The notes beneath the pieces are model-generated. The model saw only the letters and a program-made list of their open reading frames with translations, did not search any database and was not told the DNA's origin. Of a stretch of DNA of 64,000 bases, positions 45,958-54,699 are shown in pieces. Positions within the stretch are counted from its first letter, which is position 1; each line of letters starts with the position of its first letter. The translations under genes and the position numbers were made by a program. Source of the DNA: Petropleomorpha daqingensis (GTDB lineage: Bacteria; Actinomycetota; Actinomycetes; Mycobacteriales; Geodermatophilaceae); contig NZ_JACBZT010000001.1 in the NCBI RefSeq assembly GCF_013408985.1, positions 5,287,197 through 5,351,196 of the forward strand, written 5' to 3'.

Positions 45958-47421
45958 GTGCGCCGGCGCCTGCGGGTCCTGCTCTCGGCCGGCGCCGCGC
46001 TCGCCGTCCTCGGCCCGCTCGGGTGGTTCTGGCAGGACAGCCTCCTGCCGGGCACCTACTCGGTGATGGACATGGGGTACGTGGACACCGGCGGGGGCGC
46101 TGCCGAGAGCCATGCGCACGGGGACGGCGGGATCGACCTGCGCACCCTCACCGCCGACCCCGACCGGCCGGCGGACGTCTCGGTGACGCTGATCGCCCGG
46201 CAGGAGCGGTTCCGGCTCGCCTCGGGTCGCACGGTCGCCGGCTACACCCTGAACGGGAGCTCTCCCGGGCCGACGATCCGGGCGACCGTCGGCGACCTGG
46301 TGGAGGTCCGGCTGGTCAACATCTCGGTGCCGGACGGCGTCACGATCCACTGGCACGGCGTCGACGTTCCGGGAGCCGAGGACGGCGTCGCCGGCGTCAC
46401 CCAGGACGCCGTCGCCCCGGGAGCGGAGTACGTGTACCGCTTCGTGGCCGACCGCGCGGGCACGTACTGGTACCACTCGCACCAGCGCTCTGCCGAGCAG
46501 GTCGCCGGCGGGCTGCTCGGCGCCCTGGTCGTCGACCCGGCGCCCGTCGCCGATCCGGCCGCCGACGTCCTGGCGCTGGTGCACCACTACGGCGGGGTCG
46601 CGACGGTGAACGGGCGGGAGGGCGACGTGCTCGTGCCGGCGGTGCCGGGGAGCACGGTCCGGGTACGGGTGATCGACACCGACAACGGCCCGATGTGGGT
46701 CTGGGTCGGCGGCGGCCGGTACCAGGTGGCGGCGGTCGACGGCACCGACGTGCACGAGCCGGGCCAGGTCTCCGACCGCGCGCTGCTCGTCCCGGCCGGC
46801 GGGCGGGCGGACGTGCTGGTGACCCTGCCGGACGACGGGTCGCCGCTGCGCGTGCACCTCGGCGGGCGGACCGGGATCGTCCTGAGCTCCTCGGGCCGGG
46901 CGCCGGCGGTGGTGGCCCGGCCGGCGCAGGCGCTCGACCTGCTGTCCTACGGCGCCCCGGCGGCACTCGGGTTCGACCCGGACGCACCGGACCGGCGGTT
47001 CGACTACGACATCGGGCGCCGTCCCGGCTTCCTCGACGGGCGCCCCGGGCTGTGGTGGACGGTCAACGGGCACGCCTACCCGGACGTCCCGATGTTCGTG
47101 GTCAGGGAGGGCGACGTCGTCCTCGTGCGGATCGTCAACGCCAGCGGCGAACGGCACCCGATGCACCTGCACGGTCACCACGCCGTCGTCCTGTCCCGCG
47201 ACGGGGTCCGGGCCACGGGCAGCCCGTGGTGGGTGGACTCGCTGGACGTGGCGGACGGCGAGACCTACGAGATCGCGTTCGTGGCGGACAACCCGGGCGT
47301 GTGGGTCGACCACTGCCACAACCTGCCGCACGCCGAGCAGGGCCTGATCGTGCACCTGGCCTACGCCGGGGTCAGCACCCCGTTCGTGATCGGCGGCCCG
47401 GCGGGCAACGTGCCGGAGTGA
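45958..47421 (+). CDS. Multicopper oxidase
   Basis: A 487-residue exported multicopper oxidase (laccase/CueO-like). An N-terminal membrane-type signal (LRVLLSAGAALAVLGPLGWFW) is followed by cupredoxin domains with all copper motifs: HWHG (H131, H133), HSH (H173, H175), HPMHLHGH (H400, H403, H405), and HCHNLPHAEQGL with T1 ligands H452/C453/H454/H458 and axial Leu463 instead of Met, as in high-potential laccases. It oxidises small substrates or metal ions while reducing O2. The GTG start is 2 bases after the previous stop. It closes the operon that begins with the kinase. Confidence 0.95.
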   Translation: MRRRLRVLLSAGAALAVLGPLGWFWQDSLLPGTYSVMDMGYVDTGGGAAESHAHGDGGIDLRTLTADPDRPADVSVTLIARQERFRLASGRTVAGYTLNGSSPGPTIRATVGDLVEVRLVNISVPDGVTIHWHGVDVPGAEDGVAGVTQDAVAPGAEYVYRFVADRAGTYWYHSHQRSAEQVAGGLLGALVVDPAPVADPAADVLALVHHYGGVATVNGREGDVLVPAVPGSTVRVRVIDTDNGPMWVWVGGGRYQVAAVDGTDVHEPGQVSDRALLVPAGGRADVLVTLPDDGSPLRVHLGGRTGIVLSSSGRAPAVVARPAQALDLLSYGAPAALGFDPDAPDRRFDYDIGRRPGFLDGRPGLWWTVNGHAYPDVPMFVVREGDVVLVRIVNASGERHPMHLHGHHAVVLSRDGVRATGSPWWVDSLDVADGETYEIAFVADNPGVWVDHCHNLPHAEQGLIVHLAYAGVSTPFVIGGPAGNVPE

Positions 47422-47425
47422 GCCG

Positions 47426-47614
47426 TCAGCGGGCCAGGAGCATCGCGGTGACGTCGAGGTCGTGCACGCCCTGCGCGGCGGCGTCGGAGCGGATGGCGAA
47501 GGCCAGGGCCACGGCCTCGGCGACCACGGAGTGGCAGTTCTCGTCGGCGGGGAGGAAGTTCGCGGCCTCCAGGCGGGGACGGGCGACGGGGGCGAAGGTG
47601 GCGGTGGCGGCCAT
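47426..47614 (-). CDS. Small hypothetical protein
   Basis: A 62-residue ORF, MAATATFAPVARPRLEAANFLPADENCHSVVAEAVALAFAIRSDAAAQ, with an AGGAGC ribosome site 8 bases upstream. It is not low-complexity and may be a real small gene convergent with the multicopper oxidase. No function is visible; no membrane segment or metal motif is obvious. Confidence 0.5.
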   Translation of the reverse strand: MAATATFAPVARPRLEAANFLPADENCHSVVAEAVALAFAIRSDAAAQGVHDLDVTAMLLAR

Positions 47615-47833
47615 GGTGGGTGCTCCTGCTCGGTCGGGACGCCGGGTGCGTCCCGGTCACCGAGAACTCTCCGGGGCCGGCCGCAGGGCAGCCGCGAGGA
47701 AACCGCACGATCACCGCAAGACGTCCGGCCTCACCCGGTCGGGTGAGCGCACCCCGTTTCCGGGCACTTCCCGCTCTCGCCGGGGCACCTCCCTGTCGTT
47801 ATGGGGAGGTCGGCTGCCGGAAGGAGGTGGGAC

Positions 47834-48247
47834 GTGCGGATCTCGTTCGTCGTGTACGGGCTGCTCTACATCATGATCGAGCTGGTCGGCGCGCGGCTGG
47901 AGCAGATCGGCTGGCCGTCGCTGACGCCGCTGGACGTCGCCACCGCCGTCGTCCACGCCCTGTTCGCGATCAGCGTGTGCGTCGCCGTCCTGCTGGGCCT
48001 GGACGTGGCCGCCCGGCGCTGGCGGCGTGCCCGGCTGGTGTACCTGCTCGAGCGGGCCCGCCTCGCCGAGGAGGCCGAGCCCGGCACGGTGACCGTCGAG
48101 TCGTGGCGACCGGCGCCGCTGGCGCTGCCGGCCGGCCCGACGCCGGTCGCGTTCGCCGGCCCCGACTACGCCACCCCCCAGGACGGCGGCGCGCTGCCGC
48201 TGTACGTGCCCTCGGAGATCTTCGACCGCGACGGCCACCGGCTCTAG
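47834..48247 (+). CDS. Small membrane-anchored hypothetical protein
   Basis: A 137-residue protein starting GTG, with AAGGAGGTGG upstream. Residues 3-12 (ISFVVYGLLY) and 35-57 (VVHALFAISVCVAVLLGLDVAAR) are hydrophobic; the rest is charged and ends in a Pro-rich tail (RPAPLALPAGPTP). It was probably translated from a strong ribosome site. Unknown family. Confidence 0.65.
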   Translation: MRISFVVYGLLYIMIELVGARLEQIGWPSLTPLDVATAVVHALFAISVCVAVLLGLDVAARRWRRARLVYLLERARLAEEAEPGTVTVESWRPAPLALPAGPTPVAFAGPDYATPQDGGALPLYVPSEIFDRDGHRL

Positions 48248-48263
48248 CAGGCACCTGGGCCGC

Positions 48264-48269
48264 CAGGAT
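48264..48269 (+). promoter_or_regulatory. -10 element of YCII-like gene
   Basis: CAGGAT is exactly 7 bases before the ATG at 48277. Confidence 0.4.
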
Positions 48270-48276
48270 GGCGGCC

Positions 48277-48555
48277 ATGAAGTACCTGATGACCTACCGC
48301 GCCGTGGACGGCTTCCTGCCGCTCGCGCAGGCCAACATCGCCGGTCACCGCGCGCGGCTGCAGGAGTTCCACGACCGCGGGGTGCTGCTGCTGGCCGGCC
48401 CGCTCGGCGAGCCCGGCAACGGCGACGCGATCGGCGTCTTCACCACCCGCGAGGCGGCCGAGGAGTTCATCGCCGGCGACCCGTTCGTGGTCAACGGGGT
48501 GGTCGCCGAGTGGGCGGTGCGGCCGTGGAACGAGGTGCTCCGACCCGACGCGTGA
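48277..48555 (+). CDS. YCII-related protein
   Basis: A 92-residue protein of the YCII family (ferredoxin-like, dimeric): MKYLMTYR, then an AGPLGEPGNGDAIGVFTT stretch, and AEEFIAGDPFVVNGVVAEWAVRPWNEVL. The HxD-type active-site pattern of YCII appears as AGHRARLQEFHDRG. Two in-frame ATGs exist (48268 and 48277); the second fits the -10 spacing and typical YCII start. Function unknown. Confidence 0.75.
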   Translation: MKYLMTYRAVDGFLPLAQANIAGHRARLQEFHDRGVLLLAGPLGEPGNGDAIGVFTTREAAEEFIAGDPFVVNGVVAEWAVRPWNEVLRPDA

Positions 48556-48610
48556 CGCGCTCCCAGCAGATCCAGGGAATCCGGTGACGTCACGAGCAGG
48601 CAGGAACGGC

Positions 48611-48616
48611 TAGGGT
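48611..48616 (+). promoter_or_regulatory. -10 element of cspA-like gene
   Basis: TAGGGT lies about 70 bases before the ATG, leaving a leader of about 60 bases as expected for cold-shock genes. Confidence 0.4.
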
Positions 48617-48683
48617 TCCGGGCGTCGGGAAGGCTCTGCGCGATGGCAGGACCCCGATGCACCACCTCAGCAAGGAGCAGGGA

Positions 48684-48887
48684 ATGCCCGAAGGAACAGT
48701 GAAGTGGTTCAACGCGGAGAAGGGGTTCGGCTTCGCCACCCCTGACGGTGGTGGACCGGACGTCTTCGTCCACTACTCGTCCATCCAGACCAGCGGGTAC
48801 CGCTCGCTCGACGAGGGCCAGCGCATCTCGTTCGACATCGAGCAGGGCCAGAAGGGCCCGCAGGCGGCGAACGTCACGCCTCTCTGA
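48684..48887 (+). CDS. Cold-shock protein (CspA family)
   Basis: A 67-residue CspA-type single-strand nucleic acid-binding protein with RNP1 KGFGFA and RNP2 VFVHY intact: [22 protein letters not shown]. Acts as RNA chaperone. The ATG at 48684 follows AAGGAG; the upstream in-frame ATG at 48657 would add an atypical N-terminus. A strong terminator follows. Confidence 0.96.
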   Translation: MPEGTVKWFNAEKGFGFATPDGGGPDVFVHYSSIQTSGYRSLDEGQRISFDIEQGQKGPQAANVTPL

Positions 48888-48903
48888 TCTTCTGGACCAA
48901 CGC

Positions 48904-48936
48904 AACGCCCCCGTCCGGTTCGCCGGGCGGGGCGTT
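48904..48936. terminator. Terminator after cold-shock gene
   Basis: AACGCCCCCGTCCGG at 48904-48918 pairs with CCGGGCGGGGCGTT at 48923-48936 around a TTCG tetraloop (one bulge or mismatch), followed by TGTCGTT. Confidence 0.75.
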
Positions 48937-48949
48937 GTCGTTCCCGGGG

Positions 48950-49411
48950 CTAGCGGCGCCGGGGCACGTAGCCGCCGATGAGGGCGGCCATGAGCAGCGC
49001 GCCGTCGTCCTCGCCGAGGGCGTCGGCCGCCTCGGCCATCGCCCGCCAGCGCTGCCGCTCCACGTCGGTCGGCGCGTTCGCCGCCCGGACGGCGAGCTGC
49101 TCGACCAGGCGCGCCCACTCCCCCTGCGGCGTCGGCCAGAGCCCGGCCAGCCGGCGCGCCTCGGCCGAGATGCCGGTGAACCGGACGATCTCGCCGGCGT
49201 AGTTGGTGAGCGCCTCGACGTAGCCGGAGTCGACCAGCGCCCGGGCCGCGGCCGTCACGTCCGGCTTGGGCAGCCCGCTGGCCGGCACGACCTGGCCGAG
49301 GTAGGGCGCGCCGCCGTGCTGCGGGGCGTCGACCAGCCGCGCGATCGCCCGGAGCACCGGCAGGTCGCGGGTGAACCAGACGTCGTCCAGCGGGCGGGCG
49401 AGGGGATCCAC
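48950..49411 (-). CDS. Hypothetical protein
   Basis: A 153-residue protein starting GTG (MDPLARPLDDVWFTRDLPVLRAIARLVDAP). It has a winged-helix-like middle (GLPKPDVTAAARALVDSGYVEALTN, a possible HTH near 46-72) and an alpha-helical C-terminal half. A regulator or DNA-associated protein is possible but unproven. TACGGT lies 6 bases before the GTG, suggesting leaderless mRNA. Convergent with the cold-shock gene. Confidence 0.7.
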   Translation of the reverse strand: MDPLARPLDDVWFTRDLPVLRAIARLVDAPQHGGAPYLGQVVPASGLPKPDVTAAARALVDSGYVEALTNYAGEIVRFTGISAEARRLAGLWPTPQGEWARLVEQLAVRAANAPTDVERQRWRAMAEAADALGEDDGALLMAALIGGYVPRRR

Positions 49412-49417
49412 CGCTCC

Positions 49418-49423
49418 ACCGTA
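49418..49423 (-). promoter_or_regulatory. -10 element of gene 48950-49411
   Basis: TACGGT on the minus strand lies 6 bases before the GTG at 49411. Confidence 0.45.
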
Positions 49424-49475
49424 CGGGCCGCCCGGATGCGGAACCCTCCAGACCGATCCTGAGCAGTGGCAACTT

Positions 49476-49497
49476 TGTCACTCATCGTTCACACAGG
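49476..49497 (+). promoter_or_regulatory. Possible PhoP (PHO) box upstream of nuclease gene
   Basis: Two 11-base direct repeat units, TGTCACTCATC and GTTCACACAGG, share TCAC at exactly 11-base spacing and resemble the actinobacterial PHO box unit GTTCAYYYRCG. It lies about 80 bases upstream of the nuclease start. Confidence 0.4.
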
Positions 49498-49524
49498 GTG
49501 GCCACAGGTGAGCAAGGATGAGCG

Positions 49525-49550
49525 GGACCGGAACCCGTTGGTTCCGGTCC
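49525..49550 (+). promoter_or_regulatory. Hairpin in leader of nuclease gene
   Basis: GGACCGGAACC and GGTTCCGGTCC form a perfect 11-bp stem with a CGTT loop, 28 bases before the GTG of the nuclease gene. It could attenuate or stabilise the leader. Confidence 0.4.
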
Positions 49551-49578
49551 TCTCGCACGCTCATCGCCGAGGAGACCC

Positions 49579-52221
49579 GTGTCCCATCGCAATCCCCTCC
49601 GCCCAGCCGTGCTGGGCCTGACCGTCGGCGCCCTCGCCGCGGGCGGGCTGGTCCTGGCACCCGCCGCCTCCGCCGCGCCGTCCCCCGACGTCGTCATCAG
49701 CGAGGTCTACGGCGGCGGCGGCAACGCCGGCGCCCCCTATGCGAACGACTTCATCGAGCTCTACAACCCCACGTCCGCGCCGGTGAGCCTGTCGGGCTGG
49801 GCCGTGCAGTACGCCTCCGCGACCGGTACCTCGTGGAGCGTGACGTCGCTCAGCGGCAGCATCCCGGCCAACGGCCACTACCTCGTGCAGGAGGCCGCCG
49901 GCGCGAACACCGCCGCCCCGGCGCTCCCCGCCCCTGACGCCACCGGCACCCTGGCTCTGAGCGCGACCGCCGGCAAGGTCGCGCTGACGACCGACTCGAC
50001 CAAGCTCACCGACCGGGGGCTCGGCGCCGCGTCCGTGAAGGACTTCGTCGGCTTCGGCACCACGGCGAACGCCTACGAGGGCTCCGGCCCGGCGCCGGCC
50101 CCGTCCAACGGCACGTCGATCGCCCGGACGGGCGGCGACCTGGACCAGAACGCGACCGACTTCGCCACCGGCGCTCCGGGCCCGCAGAACACCGGGACGC
50201 CGACGCCCCCCGACGGCGGCACCGATCCCGGCCCGCTGACCTGCGACACGACGCCGGTCTCCATCGGCTCGGTGCAGGGTCCCGGCGCCACCAGCCCGGT
50301 GGCCGGCTCGACGGTGACCGTGGCCGGCACCGTCGTCGGCGACCTGCAGGAGGGCGGCTTCGGCGGCGTGTTCGTCCAGGACGGCGGCGACCAGAACACC
50401 GCCACCTCCGACGGCATCTTCGTGTTCGGCGGCACCCTGCCGGCGCTGGTGCCCGGTGACGCGGTCGTCGTCCGCGGCAAGGTCACCGAGTACAACGGCC
50501 TGACCGAGCTGGGCTCCCCTACGGCCGTGACCTGCGGCCACCCCGGGCTCCCCGCCGCCACGACGCTGCCGCTGCCGTCGTCGGACGCCGACCGCGAGGC
50601 GCTCGAGGGCATGCTGGTCGCGCCCGCCGAGGACCTCACCGTCACCGAGGTCTACGACCTCAACCGCTACGGCGAGATCCAGCTCGCCCAGGGCGGCCGG
50701 CTGATCACGCCGACCGAGGAGGTCGCGCCGGGCCCGGAGGCCACCGCGCAGGTCGCCGCGAACGCCGCGCGCTCGATCCTGTTCGACGACGGCTCGACGG
50801 CCAACGTGTCCAGCAACCCGCCGTTCCTGACCGTCGACGACCCGGTGCGGGTCGGCGACACGGCTCACCTGGAGCCCGTCGTCCTCAGCTACGGCTTCGA
50901 CTCCTGGCTGCTCGAGCCGGCCGACGGCACCGCCGAGGGGACCACGTTCGCGGCGACCAACCCGCGGCCGGAGGCCCCCCAGGCGGTCGGCGGCGACCTG
51001 CGCATCGCCGACTTCAACGTGCTGAACTACTTCGTCGACTTCCCGTCGGAGTTCGGCGACGACGCCCGCGGCGCGACCAACGCCGCCGAGCTCGCCCAGC
51101 AGCAGACGAAGATCGTCAACGCGCTGGTGGAGCTGGACGCGGACGTGATCACGCTGCACGAGATCGAGAACTCCGCCGTCCTCACCCCGGACACGCCCTA
51201 CCGGGCGGTGGAGACGCTGATCGCGGCCCTCGAGAACGCGGACGGGCACGACTGGGACTACGTGCGCGCCCACGAGGACACCGACGTGATCACCAACGCG
51301 ATCATCTACCGCACCGACCGGGTGACCACGGTGGGCGGCCCGCGCATCCCGTCCGACGCGCAGCTCGCCGCCTTCAGCAACGCCCGGACGCCGATCGCGC
51401 AGACCTTCCGCGCCGGTGACGAGGTCTTCTCGGTGATCGCCAACCACCTGAAGTCCAAGGGCAGCTCCTGCGGCACCGGCAACGACGACCCCTCGGTCGG
51501 CGGCGCGGGCAACTGCAACGGCGCCCGGGTGGCGCAGGCGACGGTGCTGCGCGACTTCGCGGCCACTGTCGCCCAGGAGTCCGGCGACCCCGACGTCCTG
51601 CTGACCGGTGACTTCAACTCCTACCGCTACGAGCCGCCGCTCGACGTGCTGCGCGACGCCGGCTTCCAGGAGGTCTGGACGCCGGGTGAGTACAGCTACG
51701 TGTTCGACGGCGGCTCGGGCTCGCTGGACCACGTGTTCGCCACGTCGTCGATGTACCCCAAGATCACCGGCCACACGATCTGGGACATCAACGCGGTCGA
51801 GTCCTTCGCCTACGAGTACGACGGCGCCGAGTCGCTGTACGCCCCGTACCCCTACCGGGCCAGCGACCACAACCCGACGGTCGTGGGGCTGCGCACCCAG
51901 GTGGCGGCGTCGGCGTCGATCTCGAACCCGCAGCCGTTCCGCGGGGACAAGGTCACCGTGACCGGCACCGGGTTCACCCCTGGGAAGTCGGTCACGGCCA
52001 CCCTGCCGGCGCAGAACAACCGCGTCGTCGGGACGGCGATCGCCGGCCCGGACGGCACGGTGACGATCTCCTTCACGGTCCCGGTGCTGCTGCCGCAGGG
52101 CAGCTACCCCGTCGTCCTGACGGCGGCCGACGGGGAGAAGGCGACCACGTCGTTCTCGCTGTACCCGGTGCTGCAGGAGACGTGGTTGCGGCTGATCGGC
52201 TGGCTGGGCGGGAAGCACTGA
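49579..52221 (+). CDS. Secreted ExeM/NucH-type nuclease
   Basis: An 880-residue exported nuclease. A signal peptide (AGGLVLAPAASAA, about 1-32) precedes a lamin-tail-like beta domain (VVISEVYGGGGNAGAPYANDFIELYNP, about 35-145). An OB-fold YhcR-like region follows (about 210-300), then an endonuclease/exonuclease/phosphatase domain with LRIADFNVLNYF, HEIEN, LLTGDFNSYRYEP and YRASDHNPTVVG (about 470-775). An Ig-like end (PQPFRGDKVTVTGTGFTPGKSV) closes it. Extracellular DNA degradation, probably for phosphate or carbon. GTG start has GAGGAG. Confidence 0.93.
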   Translation: MSHRNPLRPAVLGLTVGALAAGGLVLAPAASAAPSPDVVISEVYGGGGNAGAPYANDFIELYNPTSAPVSLSGWAVQYASATGTSWSVTSLSGSIPANGHYLVQEAAGANTAAPALPAPDATGTLALSATAGKVALTTDSTKLTDRGLGAASVKDFVGFGTTANAYEGSGPAPAPSNGTSIARTGGDLDQNATDFATGAPGPQNTGTPTPPDGGTDPGPLTCDTTPVSIGSVQGPGATSPVAGSTVTVAGTVVGDLQEGGFGGVFVQDGGDQNTATSDGIFVFGGTLPALVPGDAVVVRGKVTEYNGLTELGSPTAVTCGHPGLPAATTLPLPSSDADREALEGMLVAPAEDLTVTEVYDLNRYGEIQLAQGGRLITPTEEVAPGPEATAQVAANAARSILFDDGSTANVSSNPPFLTVDDPVRVGDTAHLEPVVLSYGFDSWLLEPADGTAEGTTFAATNPRPEAPQAVGGDLRIADFNVLNYFVDFPSEFGDDARGATNAAELAQQQTKIVNALVELDADVITLHEIENSAVLTPDTPYRAVETLIAALENADGHDWDYVRAHEDTDVITNAIIYRTDRVTTVGGPRIPSDAQLAAFSNARTPIAQTFRAGDEVFSVIANHLKSKGSSCGTGNDDPSVGGAGNCNGARVAQATVLRDFAATVAQESGDPDVLLTGDFNSYRYEPPLDVLRDAGFQEVWTPGEYSYVFDGGSGSLDHVFATSSMYPKITGHTIWDINAVESFAYEYDGAESLYAPYPYRASDHNPTVVGLRTQVAASASISNPQPFRGDKVTVTGTGFTPGKSVTATLPAQNNRVVGTAIAGPDGTVTISFTVPVLLPQGSYPVVLTAADGEKATTSFSLYPVLQETWLRLIGWLGGKH

Positions 52222-52243
52222 TCTCCCCCCGCTGACCCACCAC

Positions 52244-52285
52244 GGCGGCCGCGTCGCCCGGAACCCTCCGGGTGGCGCGGCCGCC
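52244..52285 (+). terminator. Terminator after nuclease gene
   Basis: A 19-base arm at 52244-52262 pairs with 52267-52285 (a few G-T pairs) around an ACCC loop. Its right arm reaches to just before the msrB -10 hexamer. Confidence 0.65.
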
Positions 52286-52286
52286 G

Positions 52287-52292
52287 TACCGT
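52287..52292 (+). promoter_or_regulatory. -10 element of msrB
   Basis: TACCGT is 6 bases before the msrB ATG, implying leaderless transcription. Confidence 0.5.
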
Positions 52293-52298
52293 TTGGTC

Positions 52299-52724
52299 AT
52301 GACCGCATCCGCTGAGCAACAGCCGAAGGTCGCCAAGACCGACGAGGAGTGGCGGGCCCAGCTCGCGCCGGAGGAGTACGCGGTGCTGCGGCAGGCCGGC
52401 ACCGAACGGCCCTGGACCGGCGAGTACGTCGACACCAAGACCGTCGGCGTCTACAGCTGCCGGGCCTGCGGGGCCGAGCTGTTCCGGTCGGAGACGAAGT
52501 TCGACTCGCACTGCGGCTGGCCGTCGTTCTGGGAGCCGTCGGCGTCGGACAACGTGGTCCTGCGCGAGGACCGCGGCTACGGGATGGTGCGCACCGAGGT
52601 GCTCTGCGGCACCTGCCACAGCCACCTCGGCCACGTCTTCGACGACGCCCCGCAGACGCCGACCGGCGACCGCTACTGCATCAACTCGCTCTCGATCCGC
52701 CTCGAGCCCGCCAACGGAGGCTGA
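52299..52724 (+). CDS. msrB: Peptide-methionine (R)-S-oxide reductase
   Basis: MsrB, 141 residues, reduces the R epimer of methionine sulfoxide in proteins. Zinc ligands are C54/C57 (CRAC) and C103/C106 (CGTC). HCGWPSFW follows, and the catalytic Cys is C127 in RYCINS. The ATG is chosen from TACCGT 6 bases upstream. Convergent with hemQ, with a shared strong terminator at its stop; the neighbouring hemQ-msrB pairing is common in actinobacteria. Confidence 0.97.
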   Translation: MTASAEQQPKVAKTDEEWRAQLAPEEYAVLRQAGTERPWTGEYVDTKTVGVYSCRACGAELFRSETKFDSHCGWPSFWEPSASDNVVLREDRGYGMVRTEVLCGTCHSHLGHVFDDAPQTPTGDRYCINSLSIRLEPANGG

Positions 52725-52754
52725 GCGCGCAGGTTTTCTGCGCTCTCAGCCTCC
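52716..52754. terminator. Bidirectional terminator between msrB and hemQ
   Basis: A 17-base arm at 52716-52732 pairs with 52738-52754 (one mismatch) around GTTTT. The msrB stop codon lies inside the left arm, and hemQ ends 3 bases after the right arm. Confidence 0.75.
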
Positions 52755-52756
52755 AC

Positions 52757-53476
52757 TTACGCCAGGTCGGCCACGAGCTCGGCGACCGGCTTGCGGACGC
52801 CGGTGTAGAACGGCACCTCTTCGCGGACGTGCCGGCGGGCGGTCGCGGCGCGCAGCTCGCGCATGAGGTCGACGATGCGGTGCAGCTCGTCGGCCTCGAA
52901 GGCGAGCATCCACTCGTAGTCGCCGAGCGCGAAGGCGGCGACGGTGTTGGCCCGGACGTCGGGGTAGTCGCGGGCCATCTTCCCGTGCTCGGCGAGCATG
53001 AACCGCCGCTCCTCGTCGGGCAGCAGGTACCACTCGTAGGAGCGCACGAACGGGTAGACGCACACGAAGCGGCGCGGCTCCTCCTCGGCGAGGAACGCCG
53101 GGATGTGGCTCTTGTTGAACTCCGCCGGCCGGTGCAGCGCCATCTGCGACCACACCGGGTCGAGCCGGCGCCCCAGGGCGGTGCGGCGCAGCCGGCCGTA
53201 GGCCTCCTGCAGCGCCTCCGCCGACGACGCGTGCCACCAGACCATCAGGTCGGCGTCGGCGCGCAGGCCCGAGACGTCGTAGGTGCCGCGGACGACGACG
53301 TCCTTGCCGGCGAGCTCGTCGAACAGGGCCTGGACCTCGTCGGCCGCGGCGGGGCGCTCGTCGTCGGCGAGCGGGCGGGCGAGGCGGAACACCGACCACA
53401 TCGTGTAGCGGATCGAGGCGTTGAGCTCGTTGGCCCGCTTGCCGACGCTGCGCTGGTCGCTCTGCTGCTCGCTCAT
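52757..53476 (-). CDS. hemQ: Coproheme decarboxylase HemQ (chlorite dismutase family)
   Basis: A 239-residue chlorite dismutase-family protein, HemQ/ChdC, which decarboxylates coproheme to heme b at the end of the coproporphyrin-dependent route of actinobacteria and firmicutes. Landmarks are [63 protein letters not shown] and [38 protein letters not shown] lies 6 bases before the ATG. hemE and the hemG-type oxidase lie 4-7 kb upstream on the same strand, separated by other genes. Confidence 0.95.
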   Translation of the reverse strand: MSEQQSDQRSVGKRANELNASIRYTMWSVFRLARPLADDERPAAADEVQALFDELAGKDVVVRGTYDVSGLRADADLMVWWHASSAEALQEAYGRLRRTALGRRLDPVWSQMALHRPAEFNKSHIPAFLAEEEPRRFVCVYPFVRSYEWYLLPDEERRFMLAEHGKMARDYPDVRANTVAAFALGDYEWMLAFEADELHRIVDLMRELRAATARRHVREEVPFYTGVRKPVAELVADLA

Positions 53477-53532
53477 GGCCTCATTGTCCCTCCCGCCGGT
53501 GGCCGTCCCGGCGGCCACCGGCGAGACGCGGG

Positions 53533-54042
53533 TCACGGCAGGGAAGGGGTGAGCCAGGCGTCGACCTCGATCCGGACGGTCCGCCCGATGAGGATCGACG
53601 GCGCCCGGATGCCGACCGACCTGCGGTCCAGCTCGCCCGTGGCGCGGACCCGCAGCCAGGGGCCGTCGGTCTCGGCGGCGCCGGTCACGGTCAGCGGCGC
53701 CGACGTGCCGCGCACCGAGAGCACACCCTCGGCGGTCCACGAGCCGTCGTCCCGCGGGGTGAACCGCTCCGCCGTCCAGACCATCGTGGGGTGCCGGTCG
53801 ATGTCGAGCAGGCGCGGTTTGCGCAGATCGGCGTCCCGCCTGGCGATCCCGGTGTCGAGGCTGTTCAGGTCCATCTCGGCCCGCACCGCCGCCGGGCAGC
53901 CCTCGGCGTCGAGCCGCAGCTCGCCCCAGCTGCAGGCGACCGAGCCGTGCGCCTGCGTGCCGAGGTTGCCCACCGAGAAGGTGACCCGCGTGCGGCTGTC
54001 GGAGACGGTCCACGTCCCGGCGGCCAGCAGCGGGGCGGTCAC
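53533..54042 (-). CDS. YceI-family lipid-binding-type protein
   Basis: A 169-residue YceI-like protein: [21 protein letters not shown] at the start, [53 protein letters not shown] in the middle, and [26 protein letters not shown] at the end. YceI proteins bind polyprenyl-type lipids and are sometimes stress-induced. No signal peptide is visible, so it may be cytoplasmic. It overlaps the upstream gene by four bases (GTGA). Its role near the heme genes is unknown. Confidence 0.87.
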   Translation of the reverse strand: MTAPLLAAGTWTVSDSRTRVTFSVGNLGTQAHGSVACSWGELRLDAEGCPAAVRAEMDLNSLDTGIARRDADLRKPRLLDIDRHPTMVWTAERFTPRDDGSWTAEGVLSVRGTSAPLTVTGAAETDGPWLRVRATGELDRRSVGIRAPSILIGRTVRIEVDAWLTPSLP

Positions 54043-54548
54043 GACCGCACCGCCTGCGGGATGTCCGCACGCACGACGCGGCCGAGCACGGCGCGGTCGA
54101 GGCCCGGCAGCAGGGCGCGGTCCTCGCCGGGCAGCAGCGGGGTGTTCTGGATGCGGTCGCTGACCTCGGTGTGCGTCTCCAGGTCGGTGGCCGTGCCGAC
54201 CACGACGATGCGATGGTCGGCGGACCGGAACACCAGCACGCCCACGAGGCCCTCGACGTCGCGGATCGCCGGGTCGATCCGCTCCCGGCCGCCGCGCTCG
54301 GCGGCCTCGGCCACGGCCGGGTTCCCGGCGCTGTTGACCCAGCCGACCTGGGCGAACAGGGGGGTGCGGCCGGCGGCGGGGCCGTCGGTCCGGTCGACCA
54401 GGCGGTAGACGCGCTCACCGGCCGGCGCGGACTGCTCGTCCGGCCAGAACGCGATCGTGGTGCTCCCCGAACCGTCGAGGTGCGCGACCTCGATCGCGCC
54501 CGCGGGTGCCGCGCCGCTCGGCGGGGTGGGGTGGACGGTGGCGAACAC
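54039..54548 (-). CDS. Hypothetical protein coupled to YceI gene
   Basis: A 169-residue protein beginning [41 protein letters not shown] and including [55 protein letters not shown]. The two halves look like a duplicated ferredoxin-like fold of the antibiotic-biosynthesis monooxygenase (ABM) kind, but this is only a guess from strand-helix rhythm. It has a strong GGAGGGAG ribosome site before its GTG and is co-translated with YceI. Divergent from the LuxR gene. Confidence 0.65.
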   Translation of the reverse strand: MFATVHPTPPSGAAPAGAIEVAHLDGSGSTTIAFWPDEQSAPAGERVYRLVDRTDGPAAGRTPLFAQVGWVNSAGNPAVAEAAERGGRERIDPAIRDVEGLVGVLVFRSADHRIVVVGTATDLETHTEVSDRIQNTPLLPGEDRALLPGLDRAVLGRVVRADIPQAVRS

Positions 54549-54686
54549 GGGGTGCTCCCTCCGGTTCGGGGACCGGTGGTTCCGGTCCCGGCGCGGAGAA
54601 CGATCCGGCGGCGAACGGGCCGCGACATCCGTGGAACCACGCAACCGCGCCACTGAAACGGGCTACGCAGGGCACCCGGCCGCCGG

Positions 54687-54692
54687 GATACT
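54687..54692 (+). promoter_or_regulatory. -10 element of LuxR/ATPase gene
   Basis: GATACT lies exactly 7 bases before the GTG at 54700, implying leaderless transcription. Confidence 0.5.
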
Positions 54693-54699
54693 GCGCGCC

